Below are positions 37,385 through 47,955 of a stretch of DNA of 64,000 bases, one piece after another. A program made the translations under genes and the position numbers. How positions within the stretch are numbered: position 1 is the first letter of the stretch; each line of letters opens with the position of its first letter. The notes under the pieces were generated by a model. The model was not told the origin of the DNA and did not search any database. It saw only the letters and a program-made list of their open reading frames with translations. Location of the stretch: contig CAVUNV010000006.1 of the NCBI GenBank assembly GCA_963742925.1, positions 62,001 through 126,000 of the forward strand, in the 5' to 3' direction. The stretch is from PALSA-612 sp963742925. GTDB lineage: Bacteria; Actinomycetota; Thermoleophilia; Gaiellales; Gaiellaceae.

Positions 37385-38501
37385 GCTTCACCTCCACCGT
37401 CACGCTCGTCCCGCGGCCCGGCTCGGACTCGATCGCCATCGTTCCTCCGAGCGCCTCGGCCCGCTCGCGCATCGAGGTCAGCCCGAGCCGCCGCGAGCGG
37501 GTGGCGGCCTCGTCCACGTCGAAGCCCCGCCCGTCGTCGGCGACGCGGAGCGCCACCCAGGAGTCACGCGACGCGAGCGACAGCGCGACCCGGCTCGCGC
37601 CCGCGTGCCGGAGCGCGTTTCCGAGCGCCTCCTGGGCGATCCTGAGCAGCCCTCGCTCGACGTCCGGTGGAAGCCGCCGGTCGCCCTCGACCTGCAGGTC
37701 GATCTCCTGCTCGTACAGCCGGCACAACACGTCCACGTGCTTCCGCAGAGCCGCCGCGAGACCCTCGGTCTCGAGCTCGGCCGGCCGGAGCTCGAAGATC
37801 AGCGAGCGCATCTCCTGCATCGCCGCACGCGTCAGCTCCTGGAGCTGCCCCAGCTGGTCGCGCGCGCGGGCGGGATCGGACTCGACCAGCTCTGCCGCGG
37901 CCTCGGCGGTCAGCCCGATCGAGAACAGCGTCTGGGTGACCGAGTCGTGCAGCTCGCGCGCCAGGCGCTTGCGCTCCTCGATCGTCGACAGCTCGCGGCT
38001 GCGCTCGTTGAGGCGCGCGTTCTCGATCGCGATCGCGGCGTGGGCGGCCAGCGTCCGGATCAGCTCCTCGTCCTCGTCGGTGAACTCGGCCCCGCGCCCG
38101 CCCTTCTTCTCCGTCAGGTAGAAGGCGCCGGTCACGTCGCCTCGGGACACGATCGGGACGCCGAGGAAGGAGCGCATGTTCGGGTGCGCGGCCGGCCAGC
38201 CCTCGAAGCGCGGATCGTCCTGGATGTTCGGCGTCCGGTGGGGCTCGGGCGCCTCGAGCATGGCGCCGAGCATCCCGTGGGTGCGCGGCAGCTCGCCGAG
38301 CGCCTCGTACTGCGCGTCGCTCATGCCCGAGGTGATGAAGGTCGTGAAGCCGCCGTCGCCGTCGGGGATGCCGATCGCCGCGTAGCGCGCCCCGGCGAGG
38401 TCACGCGCCGCATCGGCGAGCTTCTGCAGAACGGGATCGACCCGCCGCTCGGCGGCGATCGCCAGCACCGCGTCGCTCATCGCCCGCAAGGCAGCGTCCA
38501 T
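37353..38501 (-). CDS. GAF-domain sensor histidine kinase (NarX-type)
   Basis: 382-residue soluble kinase. Residues about 20-170 are a GAF sensor domain (GARYAAIGIPDGDGGF, SFLGVPIVSRGDVTGAFYLT). The HisKA_3 dimerisation segment has ERKRLARELHDSVTQTLFSI with the phosphorylated His, and HATPase_c has LLRIAQEALGNALRHAGAS and VADDGRGFD. It resembles DevS/NreB-type kinases. GAF ligand is unknown. First gene of an operon with two NarL-type regulators; leaderless ATG with TAAGCT 8 nt upstream. Confidence 0.9.
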   Translation of the reverse strand: MDAALRAMSDAVLAIAAERRVDPVLQKLADAARDLAGARYAAIGIPDGDGGFTTFITSGMSDAQYEALGELPRTHGMLGAMLEAPEPHRTPNIQDDPRFEGWPAAHPNMRSFLGVPIVSRGDVTGAFYLTEKKGGRGAEFTDEDEELIRTLAAHAAIAIENARLNERSRELSTIEERKRLARELHDSVTQTLFSIGLTAEAAAELVESDPARARDQLGQLQELTRAAMQEMRSLIFELRPAELETEGLAAALRKHVDVLCRLYEQEIDLQVEGDRRLPPDVERGLLRIAQEALGNALRHAGASRVALSLASRDSWVALRVADDGRGFDVDEAATRSRRLGLTSMRERAEALGGTMAIESEPGRGTSVTVEVKLGRADSRSDR

Positions 38502-38509
38502 GGGCTCTG

Positions 38510-38515
38510 AGCTTA
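38510..38515 (-). promoter_or_regulatory. Leaderless -10 of the GAF kinase operon
   Basis: TAAGCT on the minus strand ends 8 nt before the ATG at 38501. Confidence 0.5.
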
Positions 38516-38582
38516 CGACCGCCGTCGCGTCTGCGCCTCGGGCCGAGGGCGGATCAGCCGGTGCGACCTTCGGCCGAGGGGA

Positions 38583-38588
38583 TACGGT
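38583..38588 (+). promoter_or_regulatory. Leaderless -10 of glgX
   Basis: TACGGT ends 6 nt before the ATG at 38595. Confidence 0.5.
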
Positions 38589-38594
38589 GCCGCG

Positions 38595-40712
38595 ATGGAG
38601 AGCTGGCCAGGCAGGCCCTTCCCGCTCGGCGCGACCTGGGACGGCGAGGGAACGAACTTCTCGCTCTTCTCCGAGAACGCCGACCGCGTCGAGCTCTGCC
38701 TCTTCGACGGCGACGGCGCTGAGACCCGCATCGCGGTCGAGGAGCGGACGGCGTTCAACTGGCATTGCTACGTGCCCGGCGTCGGACCGGGCCAGTGCTA
38801 CGGCTACCGCGTCCACGGTCCCTACGCGCCCCGGCAGGGCCACCGCTTCAACCCGCACAAGCTCGTGCTCGACCCGTATGCGAAGGCGGTCGAGGGAACC
38901 GTCGACTGGCGGGCCGCGAACGTGCTCCCCTACGCGCCCGGAACGGAGGAAGCCGACCTCGAGCCGGACGAGACCGACGACGCGGCGGCGATGCCGAAGG
39001 CGGTCGTCATCGACCCGGCCTTCGACTGGGAGGGCGACGCACGCCTCGAGACGCCCTGGCCCGACACCGTCATCTACGAGGTGCACGTCAAAGGCTTCAC
39101 GATGCGCCACCCGGACGTACGGGATGATCTCCGCGGCACCTACGCGGGCCTCGCCTCCGAGGCGGCGCTCGCACACCTCGTGTCGCTCGGCGTGACGGCG
39201 GTCGAGCTGCTCCCGATCCACCAGATCGTCGACGAGAGCTTCCTCGTCGACCGCGGCCTGACGAACTACTGGGGCTACTCGTCGATCGGGTACCTGGCGC
39301 CGCACGGCCCGTACGCCGCCACCGGTGACCGGGGCGAGCAGGTGCGCGAGTTCAAGGGGATGGTCAAGGCACTCCATCGCGCCGGCATCGAGGTGATCCT
39401 CGACGTCGTCTACAACCACACCGCCGAGGGGAACCATCTGGGGCCGATGCTGGCCTTCAAGGGCATCGACAACGCCTCCTACTACCGCCTGATGCCCGAC
39501 GACCGGCGCCACTACATGGACTTCACCGGCACGGGCAACTCGCTCAATCCGGCCAACCCGAGCGTGCTGCGCCTGATCATGGACTCGCTGCGCTACTTCG
39601 TGATCGACTGCCACGTCGACGGGTTCCGCTTCGACCTGGCCTCGGCGCTGGCGCGCGAGTTCTACGACGTCGACCGGCTCTCGGCCTTCTTCGACATCAT
39701 CCACCAGGATCCGATCCTCTCCCAGGTGAAGCTGATCGCCGAGCCGTGGGACGTCGGCCCGGGCGGCTACCAGGTGGGGAACTTCCCGATCCTGTGGAGC
39801 GAGTGGAACGGGATCTACCGCGACACGATGCGCGACTTCTGGCGCGGCGACGGCGGGATCGCCGAATTCGCGCAGCGCTTCACCGGCTCGAGCGACCTCT
39901 ACCGGTCCGACGGACGACGGCCGTTCGCGTCGATCAACTTCGTCACCGCGCACGACGGCTTCACGCTCGCCGACCTCGTCTCGTACAACGACAAGCACAA
40001 CGAGGCGAACGGGGAGCACAACCAGGACGGCACGGACGACAACCGCTCCTGGAACTGCGGTGCCGAGGGGCCGACCGACGACCCCGGGATCGACGCCCTC
40101 CGCGAGCGCCAGCGCCGCAACTTCCTGGCGACGCTGTTCCTCTCACAGGGCGTGCCGATGCTGCTCGGCGGCGACGAGCTCGGACGCACCCAGCACGGCA
40201 ACAACAACGCCTGGTGCCAGGACAACGAGCTCTCGTGGTTCAGCTGGGAGCCGGCGGAGGCGCGCGGACGGCTGCTCGAGTTCACGCGGGCGCTGATCGA
40301 CTTCCGCGGCGTCCACCCGACCTTCCGGCGCCGCGCCTTCCTCACGGGCACCGCTCCACGAGGCTCGGGGCTCCCCGACGTCTGGTGGTTCCGGCCCGAT
40401 GGGCGGAAGATGACGCAGCGCGACTGGGGCCGGGGCGACGCGCGAGCGGTCGGGGTGTTCCTGAACGGCGACGAGATCCCGACGCACACGCCCCGCGGCG
40501 AGGACGTGCGCGACGACTCGTTCCTGCTCCTTTTCAACGGCCACTACGAGCCGATCGCGTTCCATCTGCCGACGCGGCGGTTCGGGTTGCGCTGGGCGCT
40601 CGATCTGTCGACCGCGGACGAGGGCTTCTCGGACGGCGACACCGTCGTCGCCGCACGCGGGGAGATCGCGGTCGAGGCACGCTCGCTCGTCCTCCTGCGC
40701 CGGGTCGGCTAA
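38595..40712 (+). CDS. glgX: Glycogen debranching enzyme GlgX
   Basis: 705-residue GH13 isoamylase/debranching enzyme that hydrolyses alpha-1,6 branch linkages of limit glycogen. N-terminal CBM48-like domain (PFPLGATWDGEGTNFSLFSE), then the barrel: VILDVVYNHTAEGN, catalytic Asp in DGFRFDLASAL, catalytic Glu in LIAEPWDVGPGGYQVG, transition-state Asp in VTAHDGFTLADLVSYN. Length is normal. Single gene with its own leaderless promoter, divergent from the sensor kinase operon. Confidence 0.95.
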   Translation: MESWPGRPFPLGATWDGEGTNFSLFSENADRVELCLFDGDGAETRIAVEERTAFNWHCYVPGVGPGQCYGYRVHGPYAPRQGHRFNPHKLVLDPYAKAVEGTVDWRAANVLPYAPGTEEADLEPDETDDAAAMPKAVVIDPAFDWEGDARLETPWPDTVIYEVHVKGFTMRHPDVRDDLRGTYAGLASEAALAHLVSLGVTAVELLPIHQIVDESFLVDRGLTNYWGYSSIGYLAPHGPYAATGDRGEQVREFKGMVKALHRAGIEVILDVVYNHTAEGNHLGPMLAFKGIDNASYYRLMPDDRRHYMDFTGTGNSLNPANPSVLRLIMDSLRYFVIDCHVDGFRFDLASALAREFYDVDRLSAFFDIIHQDPILSQVKLIAEPWDVGPGGYQVGNFPILWSEWNGIYRDTMRDFWRGDGGIAEFAQRFTGSSDLYRSDGRRPFASINFVTAHDGFTLADLVSYNDKHNEANGEHNQDGTDDNRSWNCGAEGPTDDPGIDALRERQRRNFLATLFLSQGVPMLLGGDELGRTQHGNNNAWCQDNELSWFSWEPAEARGRLLEFTRALIDFRGVHPTFRRRAFLTGTAPRGSGLPDVWWFRPDGRKMTQRDWGRGDARAVGVFLNGDEIPTHTPRGEDVRDDSFLLLFNGHYEPIAFHLPTRRFGLRWALDLSTADEGFSDGDTVVAARGEIAVEARSLVLLRRVG

Positions 40713-40728
40713 GCGCCCGGCGCGCCGC

Positions 40729-41982
40729 TCAGCGCGGGCCCTTCGACGCCTCCAGGAAGACGGCGACGTCGTGGGTATGGATGAACGGCAGCGGCGGCAT
40801 CGGGACGCCGACGAACACGCAGGACGGGCAGCGGAGCAGCCTGACCTGCCACTCGATGCCCCGGTTCCGCTTCGCCTCCGCGGTCAGGTCGGGAGCGTGG
40901 AGGCGCGTCGTGCCGTCGCCGAGGTAGCTGTGACACGCGAGGCAGCCGTTCAGGTAGAACGCCTTCGCGCCGATCACGGCCCTCCCCTTCAGGCCCTCGA
41001 GCCTCGTCCAGCGGGTCACGAGCCCCGAGCAGCGCCGGGACAGATCGCAGAGCCCGACGAGATCGAGCGCCGGCGTCGCCACCGTGGCGTTCCGGTGCGC
41101 CGCGCAGTAGGCATCGCGGCTCCGGGAGCTCTGGATCACGGGGAGGTACGCGGTGGCGTCCCGGATCGCCAGGGCGCGAAGTCTCGCAGTCGCCTCGATC
41201 CGCGCCTCCACGGCCGGGCGATCCTGCGCGGACGCCGTCCGCAGCGCGATGCCGTTCCGCCACGCCTCGCTCCGCCACGCGGCGATGAGGGCTCCGAGCG
41301 TCGCCTGGCCCGCGCGCACGGAGACCGGGAGCTGCGCGAGCGCGACGCCGGGATCGAAACGGGCGGAGATCTCCTGCAGCGCGGGTGAGCTCAGCCGCTC
41401 GATGATCCGGTTGACGAGCAGGAAGTCCGGGTCCATGACCCTCCCCTGCGAGGGAAACGCCTGGGCGACTGCGTGGGCGAGGTCGCCGGTGATGTGGGCG
41501 TTGATGCCGAGCAGGAGGTCGCCGGTGCCGCGCACGGAGCGGGCCGCGGCCGCGCCGAACGCGACCTGCCAGGACAACGTCACCTCGCCGGATCGCCCGG
41601 CGCTCCAGTTGTCGAGAGCGTTGAAGTAGTACCGCGCGAACCAGCCGTCGAAATGCGCGATCAGCCGGGGATTCCGGAACAGCCCGGCGCGGGCCGCGGC
41701 ACGCACCTGCTCGGTCACCGACAGGGACAGGTCGCCGAAGAGGGCGTTGTGGTCGCACGAGCCGGCAAATGCACGCTCGCGCCGCTGGAGCTCCGCGATC
41801 ACGATGTCGAAGCAGCTCGAGTCGCCTCGCTGGCACGGGTTGCCGGAACGTGGATCGAGCGCCGGCCGCAGACCGGGCGCGATCTCGGCCCAGGACGGCA
41901 GGCGCGCCGTGGCGGCGCCTCCGGAGAGCCCGGAGATGAGGGCGGCGGCGAGCGCCGTGGCGACGAACGCCCTGGCCGCCAC
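40729..41982 (-). CDS. Secreted DUF5995-like domain fused to cytochrome c
   Basis: 417 residues. A signal peptide (FVATALAAALISGLSGGAATA) leads to a helical domain of about 270 residues resembling DUF5995, with FARYYFNALDNW and LLGINAHITGDLAHAVA. The C-terminal 90 residues hold one c-type haem site, NGCLACHSYLGDGT, with a candidate axial Met in VGVPMPPLPF. So an exported haem protein of unknown reaction. The GTG start lies 1 nt after the stop of the FHA-ABC exporter, so both may share a transcript. The DUF5995 match is by remembered motifs and less sure than the haem site. Confidence 0.75.
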   Translation of the reverse strand: MAARAFVATALAAALISGLSGGAATARLPSWAEIAPGLRPALDPRSGNPCQRGDSSCFDIVIAELQRRERAFAGSCDHNALFGDLSLSVTEQVRAAARAGLFRNPRLIAHFDGWFARYYFNALDNWSAGRSGEVTLSWQVAFGAAAARSVRGTGDLLLGINAHITGDLAHAVAQAFPSQGRVMDPDFLLVNRIIERLSSPALQEISARFDPGVALAQLPVSVRAGQATLGALIAAWRSEAWRNGIALRTASAQDRPAVEARIEATARLRALAIRDATAYLPVIQSSRSRDAYCAAHRNATVATPALDLVGLCDLSRRCSGLVTRWTRLEGLKGRAVIGAKAFYLNGCLACHSYLGDGTTRLHAPDLTAEAKRNRGIEWQVRLLRCPSCVFVGVPMPPLPFIHTHDVAVFLEASKGPR

Positions 41983-41983
41983 G

Positions 41984-44446
41984 TCAGACGGGGTCGAAGC
42001 GCCGCAGGACGGCGACCGTGATCGCGAGACAGGCGATGGTCAGCACGGCGAGCGCAGCGATCGCCCGCAGCCAGGCGCCCGTCTGGTGGTTCCAGCGGGG
42101 GTTACCACGGCTCGGGTGCGAAAGGACGTCGAACAGCCTCTGCGGCTGCTGCGTGTCGACGGTCGCGAGCTGGCGGGCGACGCTCCACACCGCCTGCTGG
42201 TCGTTGAGCTTGATCGTCGAGGCCATGTCCGCGAATCCCCAGCCGGCGCTGGACACGAAGCTGAGCTGGTAGAGGATGGGCTTCTTCTGCGCATCGAACA
42301 CGCCGCCCTGCATGATCAGCAGCTGGAAGATCAGGAGGACCGGAAGCAGCGCGATCGCGGCGGCGACCGAGTTGACGAGCGACGAGCAGAGCAGCCCGAG
42401 CGCCACGGCCGCGATCCCCATCGCCGCGCCCGCGACGATCAGCTCGCCGAGCGGCCAGCCGAGCACGACGGCGCCCTTCGGCCCCCCCTGGCTCGCGGTC
42501 GAGATGGCCATGTACGCGGTCGCCTGGTAGATCACGATCACCCCGAGCACGGTGACCTTCGAGAGCACGTAGGCCGACGTGGACAGGCCGACCGCTCGCT
42601 CGCGCTTGAACACCGGCAGCTCCTTGACGACCTCGCGCAGCGACCCGGTCAGCCCCATCATCGTCATGCCGATCGCGAGCACGAGCAGCACGAGCGACGC
42701 CTGCGGCACGAGTCGGATCTGCGTCGCCGGCAGGACCTTGAACTGGTCGGTCGGCAGGCGCCAGAGCTGGAGCAGCCCGAGGAGCGGCGCGACGGCGAGC
42801 AGCGCGACGAGGTTGGCCCGGTCGCCGGCCAGCACGCGGGCGTAGCGGCGCGTGAGCATCCAGTACTGGCGCAGCCACTTCTGCTGCCGGAGCGGCTCCA
42901 CCTGGGCCTCGGGCCGGGTCCCGGCGACGTAGCCGGCGAGCGGCTCGATCATGTAGCCGGGCTGCGGGCTCGCTGGAGAGGAAGCGTGCCTTCCACTCCT
43001 CCGGCGTGTCGGCGCTCAGCTCGCGGAACACCTCCTGGTACGAGTCGCAGCCGAAGTAGGCGAGCGCGAGCTGCGCAGGCCCGTAGTAGGCGGCGCGGCC
43101 GCCCGGAGCGAGGAACAGCACGCGGTCGCAGAGGTTCAGGCTCTCGGTCGAGTGGGTGACGACGATGACGGTGCGGCCGCCGTCGGCGAGCGAGCGAAGG
43201 ACTTCCATCAGGCTCCGCTCGAGCCCCGGGTCGAGGCCCGACGTGGGCTCGTCGAGGAAGAGGAGCGACGGCTTCGTCAGGAGCTCGATCGCCACGCTGA
43301 CGCGCTTGCGCTGGCCGCCGGACAGCTTCGCCACCGGCAGGTTCCGGCGCTCCTCGAGACCGAGCTCGACGAGCACGTCCTCGACCCGGCTGCGTCGCTC
43401 CGCCGCGGTCACATCGGGGGCGAACCGCAGCTCGGCCGCGTACATGAGCGACTGCTCGACCGTCAGCTCGGGGTGGACGACGTCGTCCTGCGGGACGAAG
43501 CCGATCCGCTGGCGCAGCTCGTCGTAGTGCGAGTAGAGGTCGCGCCCGCCGAAGTAGACGCTGCCGCGGGGAGCCGGCCGCAGACCCGTCAGCGCGCCCA
43601 GCAGCGTCGACTTGCCGGCTCCGGACGGGCCGACGACGGCGAGCAGCGAGCCGGCCTCGAGCGCGAAGCCGACGTCGTCGGCGAGCACGGCGCCCGGCAC
43701 GGGTCGTGACCGTGATCCCGACCGCGGCGAGCCCGACCTCCTGCTTCCGCGTGATCTCCTCGAGCGTCTCGCCGCTGAGACGGAACTCGGAGCTGCCGAT
43801 GCCGACGAGGTCGAGCGGGTCGAGCACCGCCTCCTCGACACGGCGGCCGTTGACGAACGTGCCGTTGTAGCTGCCGACGTCGACGAGCTGCCGCCCACCG
43901 CCCGGGAGCACCCGCAGCTCGGCGTGGTGGCGCGACACGAGCGGGTCGTCGAGGACGATGTCGCTCGACGGGCTGCGGCCGATCGTGGCGACACCTGAAC
44001 CGAGCTCGTGGAGAACGGTCAGCTCGCCGGGACGCGCACCGCCGGTGGGACCGACGGTCGGCGGGGGCGGCCAGGAGAGGCTGGCCAGAGCTGGGGACGG
44101 CCGGCACGGCCGGGGCTGGATCGACGTGAGCCGGCTCAGCGGGGACGGCGGCCGGGAGCGGCGTCAGCCGCAGCCAGGGCCCCTGCTCGGCATCGCCGAG
44201 GCGGACGGTCGTCTCCGCCTCGACCCGGAAGCGCTCGAGCCGTTCTCCGTCGACGTAGGTGCCGTTGCTCGAGCCGGCGTCCTCGACGACCCAGCCGCCG
44301 ACCTCGGCGCGCAGCCGCAGGTGCTCGCGAGAGACGAGCGGGTCGTCGATGCGCAGCCACGAGCCGGAGTGCCGCCCCACCGTGAGCGTCTCGCCCGGCT
44401 CGGCGGTGATCGTTCCCGCGGAAGTGACGACCTGGAGCGCCTGCAG
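41984..44446 (-). CDS. FHA-FHA-ABC exporter, Rv1747-like (three frameshifts)
   Basis: About 819 residues once three single extra bases (near 42968, 43693 and 44060) are removed; the total length then divides by three. Order: FHA1 (GRHSGSWLRIDDPLVSREHL, SSNGTYVDGERL), Pro/Ala linker, FHA2 (SRHHAELRVLPGG, SYNGTFVNGRRV), ABC ATPase (GPSGAGKSTLLGAL, LSGGQRKRVSVAIELL, LLFLDEPTSGLDPG), then a six-helix ABC-2 type membrane domain. This is the layout of mycobacterial Rv1747, a phosphothreonine-regulated exporter. A Ser/Thr kinase is encoded divergently next door. The start is a CTG at 44446, forced by an upstream stop and supported by a -10 six nt away. Confidence 0.85.
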
Positions 44447-44452
44447 GCGCCG

Positions 44453-44458
44453 ATCCTA
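44453..44458 (-). promoter_or_regulatory. Leaderless -10 of the FHA-ABC gene
   Basis: TAGGAT on the minus strand ends 6 nt before the CTG at 44446; its first three bases also form the in-frame stop that rules out any farther start. Confidence 0.5.
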
Positions 44459-44503
44459 CGTCCCCGGTTGCATAGCCCGCAACGATGGAGGAGAATCGGG
44501 CTC

Positions 44504-47500
44504 TTGGCAGGACCCGGGCCCCAGTACATCGGGCGGTATCGCGCTGACCGCGTAATCGGCTCGGGCGCGTTCGCGACCGTCTGGCTGGCCGAGGACGAGA
44601 CGCTCGCCGCCCCGGTCGCGATCAAGGTGCTCGCAGAGAACTGGGCACACGACGACGAGGTGCGGGAACGGTTCCTCGAGGAGGCCCGGATCCTCTGGCG
44701 CGCCGACTCCGATCACATCGTCCGCATCCACAACGTCGACCAGCTTCCCGACGGGCGCCCCTACTTCGTCATGGATCTCGCCGATCGCGGAACGCTGCAC
44801 GAGCGTATGCGCGAGCGGATCCAGGCGGGCGGGCGCTACACGATCGACGAGTCGATCGCGATCAGCCTCGCGATCGCAGACGGGCTGAAGGTCGCGCACG
44901 CGCTCGGGATCGTCCACCGCGACCTGAAGCCGGCCAACATCATGTTCCAGTCGGTGCCCGCGCATCACGACGGACGGACGCGACGAGAAGCTGATCCTGA
45001 CCGACTTCGGCATGGCCAAGTCGGTCGCCCGCTCGCGTGGCACGACGATCGCGACCGGCACGCCGTTCTACATGGCGCCCGAGCAGACCGAGGGACGCGC
45101 CGACGAGCGCAGCGACGTCTACTCGGCGGGCGTCGTCCTCTACGAGCTGCTCTCAGGCCGCGTTCCCTATCCGTACGACTCGCCGGGACGGTTGTTCGCG
45201 GCGCAGGTCTCGCGAGCCGCCGGCGCGGATCACCACACTCCGCGACGACGTCCCGCCGGCGCTCGACGAGACGCTCGACCGCGCGCTCTCCTCCGACCCC
45301 GCCCAGCGCTGGCAGAGCGCCGACGAGTGGGCCGCCGCGCTGACCGCGGCTTCCAGAGGCGAGGCGCCCCCTCCGCCGCCGGCTCCTCTGCCCGGCGTCG
45401 ATGCCGACGGCCTGCGGACGATGGCCCCGGCCGAGATCGCCGCTGCGAAGGCCGGAGCGGTTCCTGCCGCTGCTGCTGGCGCCGCCGCGCCGCCGCCACC
45501 GCCGCCACCGCCTCCACCCCCGGCCGTTCCGCCGCCGCCGCCCCCGGCGGCCGACGCCGACCGCAAGCGCAAGCGGAAGCGGGCGTTCGCGATCGGCGGC
45601 CCGATCGCGCTCGTCCTGGTGGGCGTCGTCGCCGCGGTGCTGGCCATCGTCGTCACCGGCGCGAAGAATGCGGACGCCAAGGCGCTGACCCTCGACCCGG
45701 TCTCGGCGCTCATGCCTCAATCCGCCGCGGAAAAGGGCGTAGTCCCGTTCGCGCCGTCCGCGGTACCGACCACGAACAGCTCGCTCGCGAGCCTGAACGT
45801 CCCGTCCAACGTGGCCGCCAACCTCCCGTCGCAGCTCGTGTCCCAGCTCAACGGCGTCACGCCGGCAAAGCTCTCGGCAGTGATCGTCGGCCTCCTGAAA
45901 GCGCTGAACCCGCCGCTCGGCGCGACGTCGGCGCTCAGGCTGCCGCTCGGCGGGAAGCCGCTCGGCATCGGGCGGGAACGATCGACCGTGGGCGGCTACA
46001 AGCCCGGCCTCTACGGCGGGACGCAGCTGCTCAGCGTCTGCGACAAGAAGGCGATGATCGCGTTCCTCCTCACCCATCGCGACAAGCTCACGGCCTGGGC
46101 CAAGGTGCAGGGCATCTCGCCCGCTGCCGTGGCCCTCTACATCAGCCGCCTCACGGACGTCGTGCTGCAAGTCGACACCCGGGTCACCAACCACGGCTTC
46201 AATCCCAGCAACGGCAGCGCGTACGACATCGACGAGGTGCTCCAGGCGGGAACCGCCGTGCTGATCGACGAGTACGGCATCCCGAGGGCGCGCTGCTACT
46301 GCGGCAACCCGCTGACGCCGCCGCGGACGCTGGCCAAGAGCGTCACGATCGTCGGCAAGCCCTGGAAGGGGTTCACGGTCAAGAAGACGGTCGTCGTCAA
46401 GAAGTCGAAGAAGGCACCGGAGTTCGGCACGATCGACGTCGTCACGGGCACGACCGCCGTCTACAAGATCCCCGGCAAGCTCCCGGCCGACTCGACGCTC
46501 ACGCCGACGCTGATCGCGCCGATCCCGACCCTGCCGGCGCCGACCGAGACGACGCCCACCGAGACCACGCCGACCGAGACCACGCCGACCGAGACGACGC
46601 CCGCCGGCGGCGCGACGCTCGAGGCCGCGGGCTTCGGCGACAAGGTCGGCGGCGGCTCGACCGCCGCTCCCGACGGCACGCGCGACGCACACTTCCGCGT
46701 CGCGATCGACGCGGGTGCGGGGGCGACGGTGACCGACATCCTGCTGCAGACCGCCGACCAGGCCGGCAAGGCCTGCTGCGGCCAGGTCTGGAACACGACG
46801 GTGGACCGCTACTGGATTCTCGGCGTCTACCGCGACGGCACCCGCCTGAACCCGACCGACCAGAACATCTCCGACCACGTCTCGGGACACGTCGTCTACG
46901 ACCTCTACGCGAACGACTCCGGGTACTTCAAGTCGGGCCAGAACTACATCGTCACCGTCACGCTCTCCGACGGGCGCAAGCTCACCTCCGTCGCGCCACT
47001 CGGAACCGTCCCGACGACCACGCCGCCCCCGCCGGCCACGCCGCCCCCGGCCTCACCGCCGCCTCCGGTCACCAACGTCACGGCCCAGGGCACGGCCACC
47101 GCCTCGTCGACCTACTCGGGCCAGTACCCGGTCTCGAACGGGATCGACGGCAACCCGGCCACGTCCTGGTTCTCGATCGGCGACAAGGAAGGGCCGAACT
47201 CGACCTTCACCTGGACGTCGAGCCAGGGCGCGATCTACGTCGACCACATCACAGCTGACGTCGAACGTGACCACAACAGCGATCGCGTCGATCCGGACCG
47301 GCTTCACGTTCTCGAGCGTCGAGGTCGAGCGTGCTCCACAACGGCACGCGTCACCGCTACACCACGACCGTGCCCGTATCCGTCCAGCCACGTCACGGTG
47401 CACCTCGGGCACGTCGGCGACACGGTTCGGCTCGTGCTCATCCACCACACCAATCCGGCCTGCGGCGGATTCGGCGAGCTGGCGGTGTTCGGGCGCGCCG

Positions 47501-47826
47501 TCACCAGCGGCGGCTCGGCGGCCGGGGCCTCGGCCGGGGCAGCGGCCTGGGTCGGGACGTGGAGGTACAGCTCCGGCACGATGACGCTCCAGGACCACGG
47601 GAACGGCATCGTCGCCGGGACCTACACCACGAATGCGGGGGCGCTCGCAGGCAAGGTCACGGGCAACACGCTCGCGGGCATCTGGGAACAGAACCCGACC
47701 CGCAAGCCGCCGAAGGACCAGGGCCAGTTCGTGTTCACGCTCTCCTCCGACGGCAAGAGCTTCAACGGACGCTGGCGCTACGACTCGACCGGCGCCTGGC
47801 ACACCTGGGACGCGACGAAGGGCTAG
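44504..47826 (+). CDS. Receptor Ser/Thr kinase with DUF6777 and discoidin ectodomain (frameshifts)
   Basis: About 1105 residues after five one-base insertions (near 44978, 45214 and three between 47250 and 47390). Kinase domain: IGSGAFATVW, VAIK with Lys41, HRDLKPANIM, TDFGMAKS, APEQ. A poly-Pro juxtamembrane stretch leads to one helix (IALVLVGVVAAVLAIVVTG, about 365-385). Outside are a DUF6777-like domain (VDTRVTNHGFNPSNG, ARCYCGNPLTPP), four PTETT units, a beta-rich domain, a F5/8C discoidin-like domain (GTATASSTYSGQYPVSNGID, WFSIGDKEG) and a C-terminal GTWRYSSGTMTL domain. TTG start at 44504 follows GGAGGAG. It probably phosphorylates the neighbouring FHA-ABC exporter. Confidence 0.87.
46540..46599 (+). 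repeat. Four 15-bp tandem repeats (PTETT)
   Basis: Units CCGACCGAGACGACG-like at 46540, 46555, 46570 and 46585 encode PTETT four times in the receptor kinase ectodomain, a Pro/Thr linker. Sequence differs only at third positions. Confidence 0.85.
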
Positions 47827-47955
47827 CCCTCGCGGGGGCTCGAGCCCGGCGGCTTCTTGGCGCCGGCGAGCGAAGCTCTAACCCGGGCCTGGCCCGGCCT
47901 TTACCTGCGCGGTCGTAGAACTGAGGTCACACACAACGACCGAAAGGAGCACGTC

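Noticed and set aside
46540..46599. CRISPR-like array
   Set aside because: Units are 15 bp, abut without spacers and are codon-phased, encoding PTETT in a protein linker.
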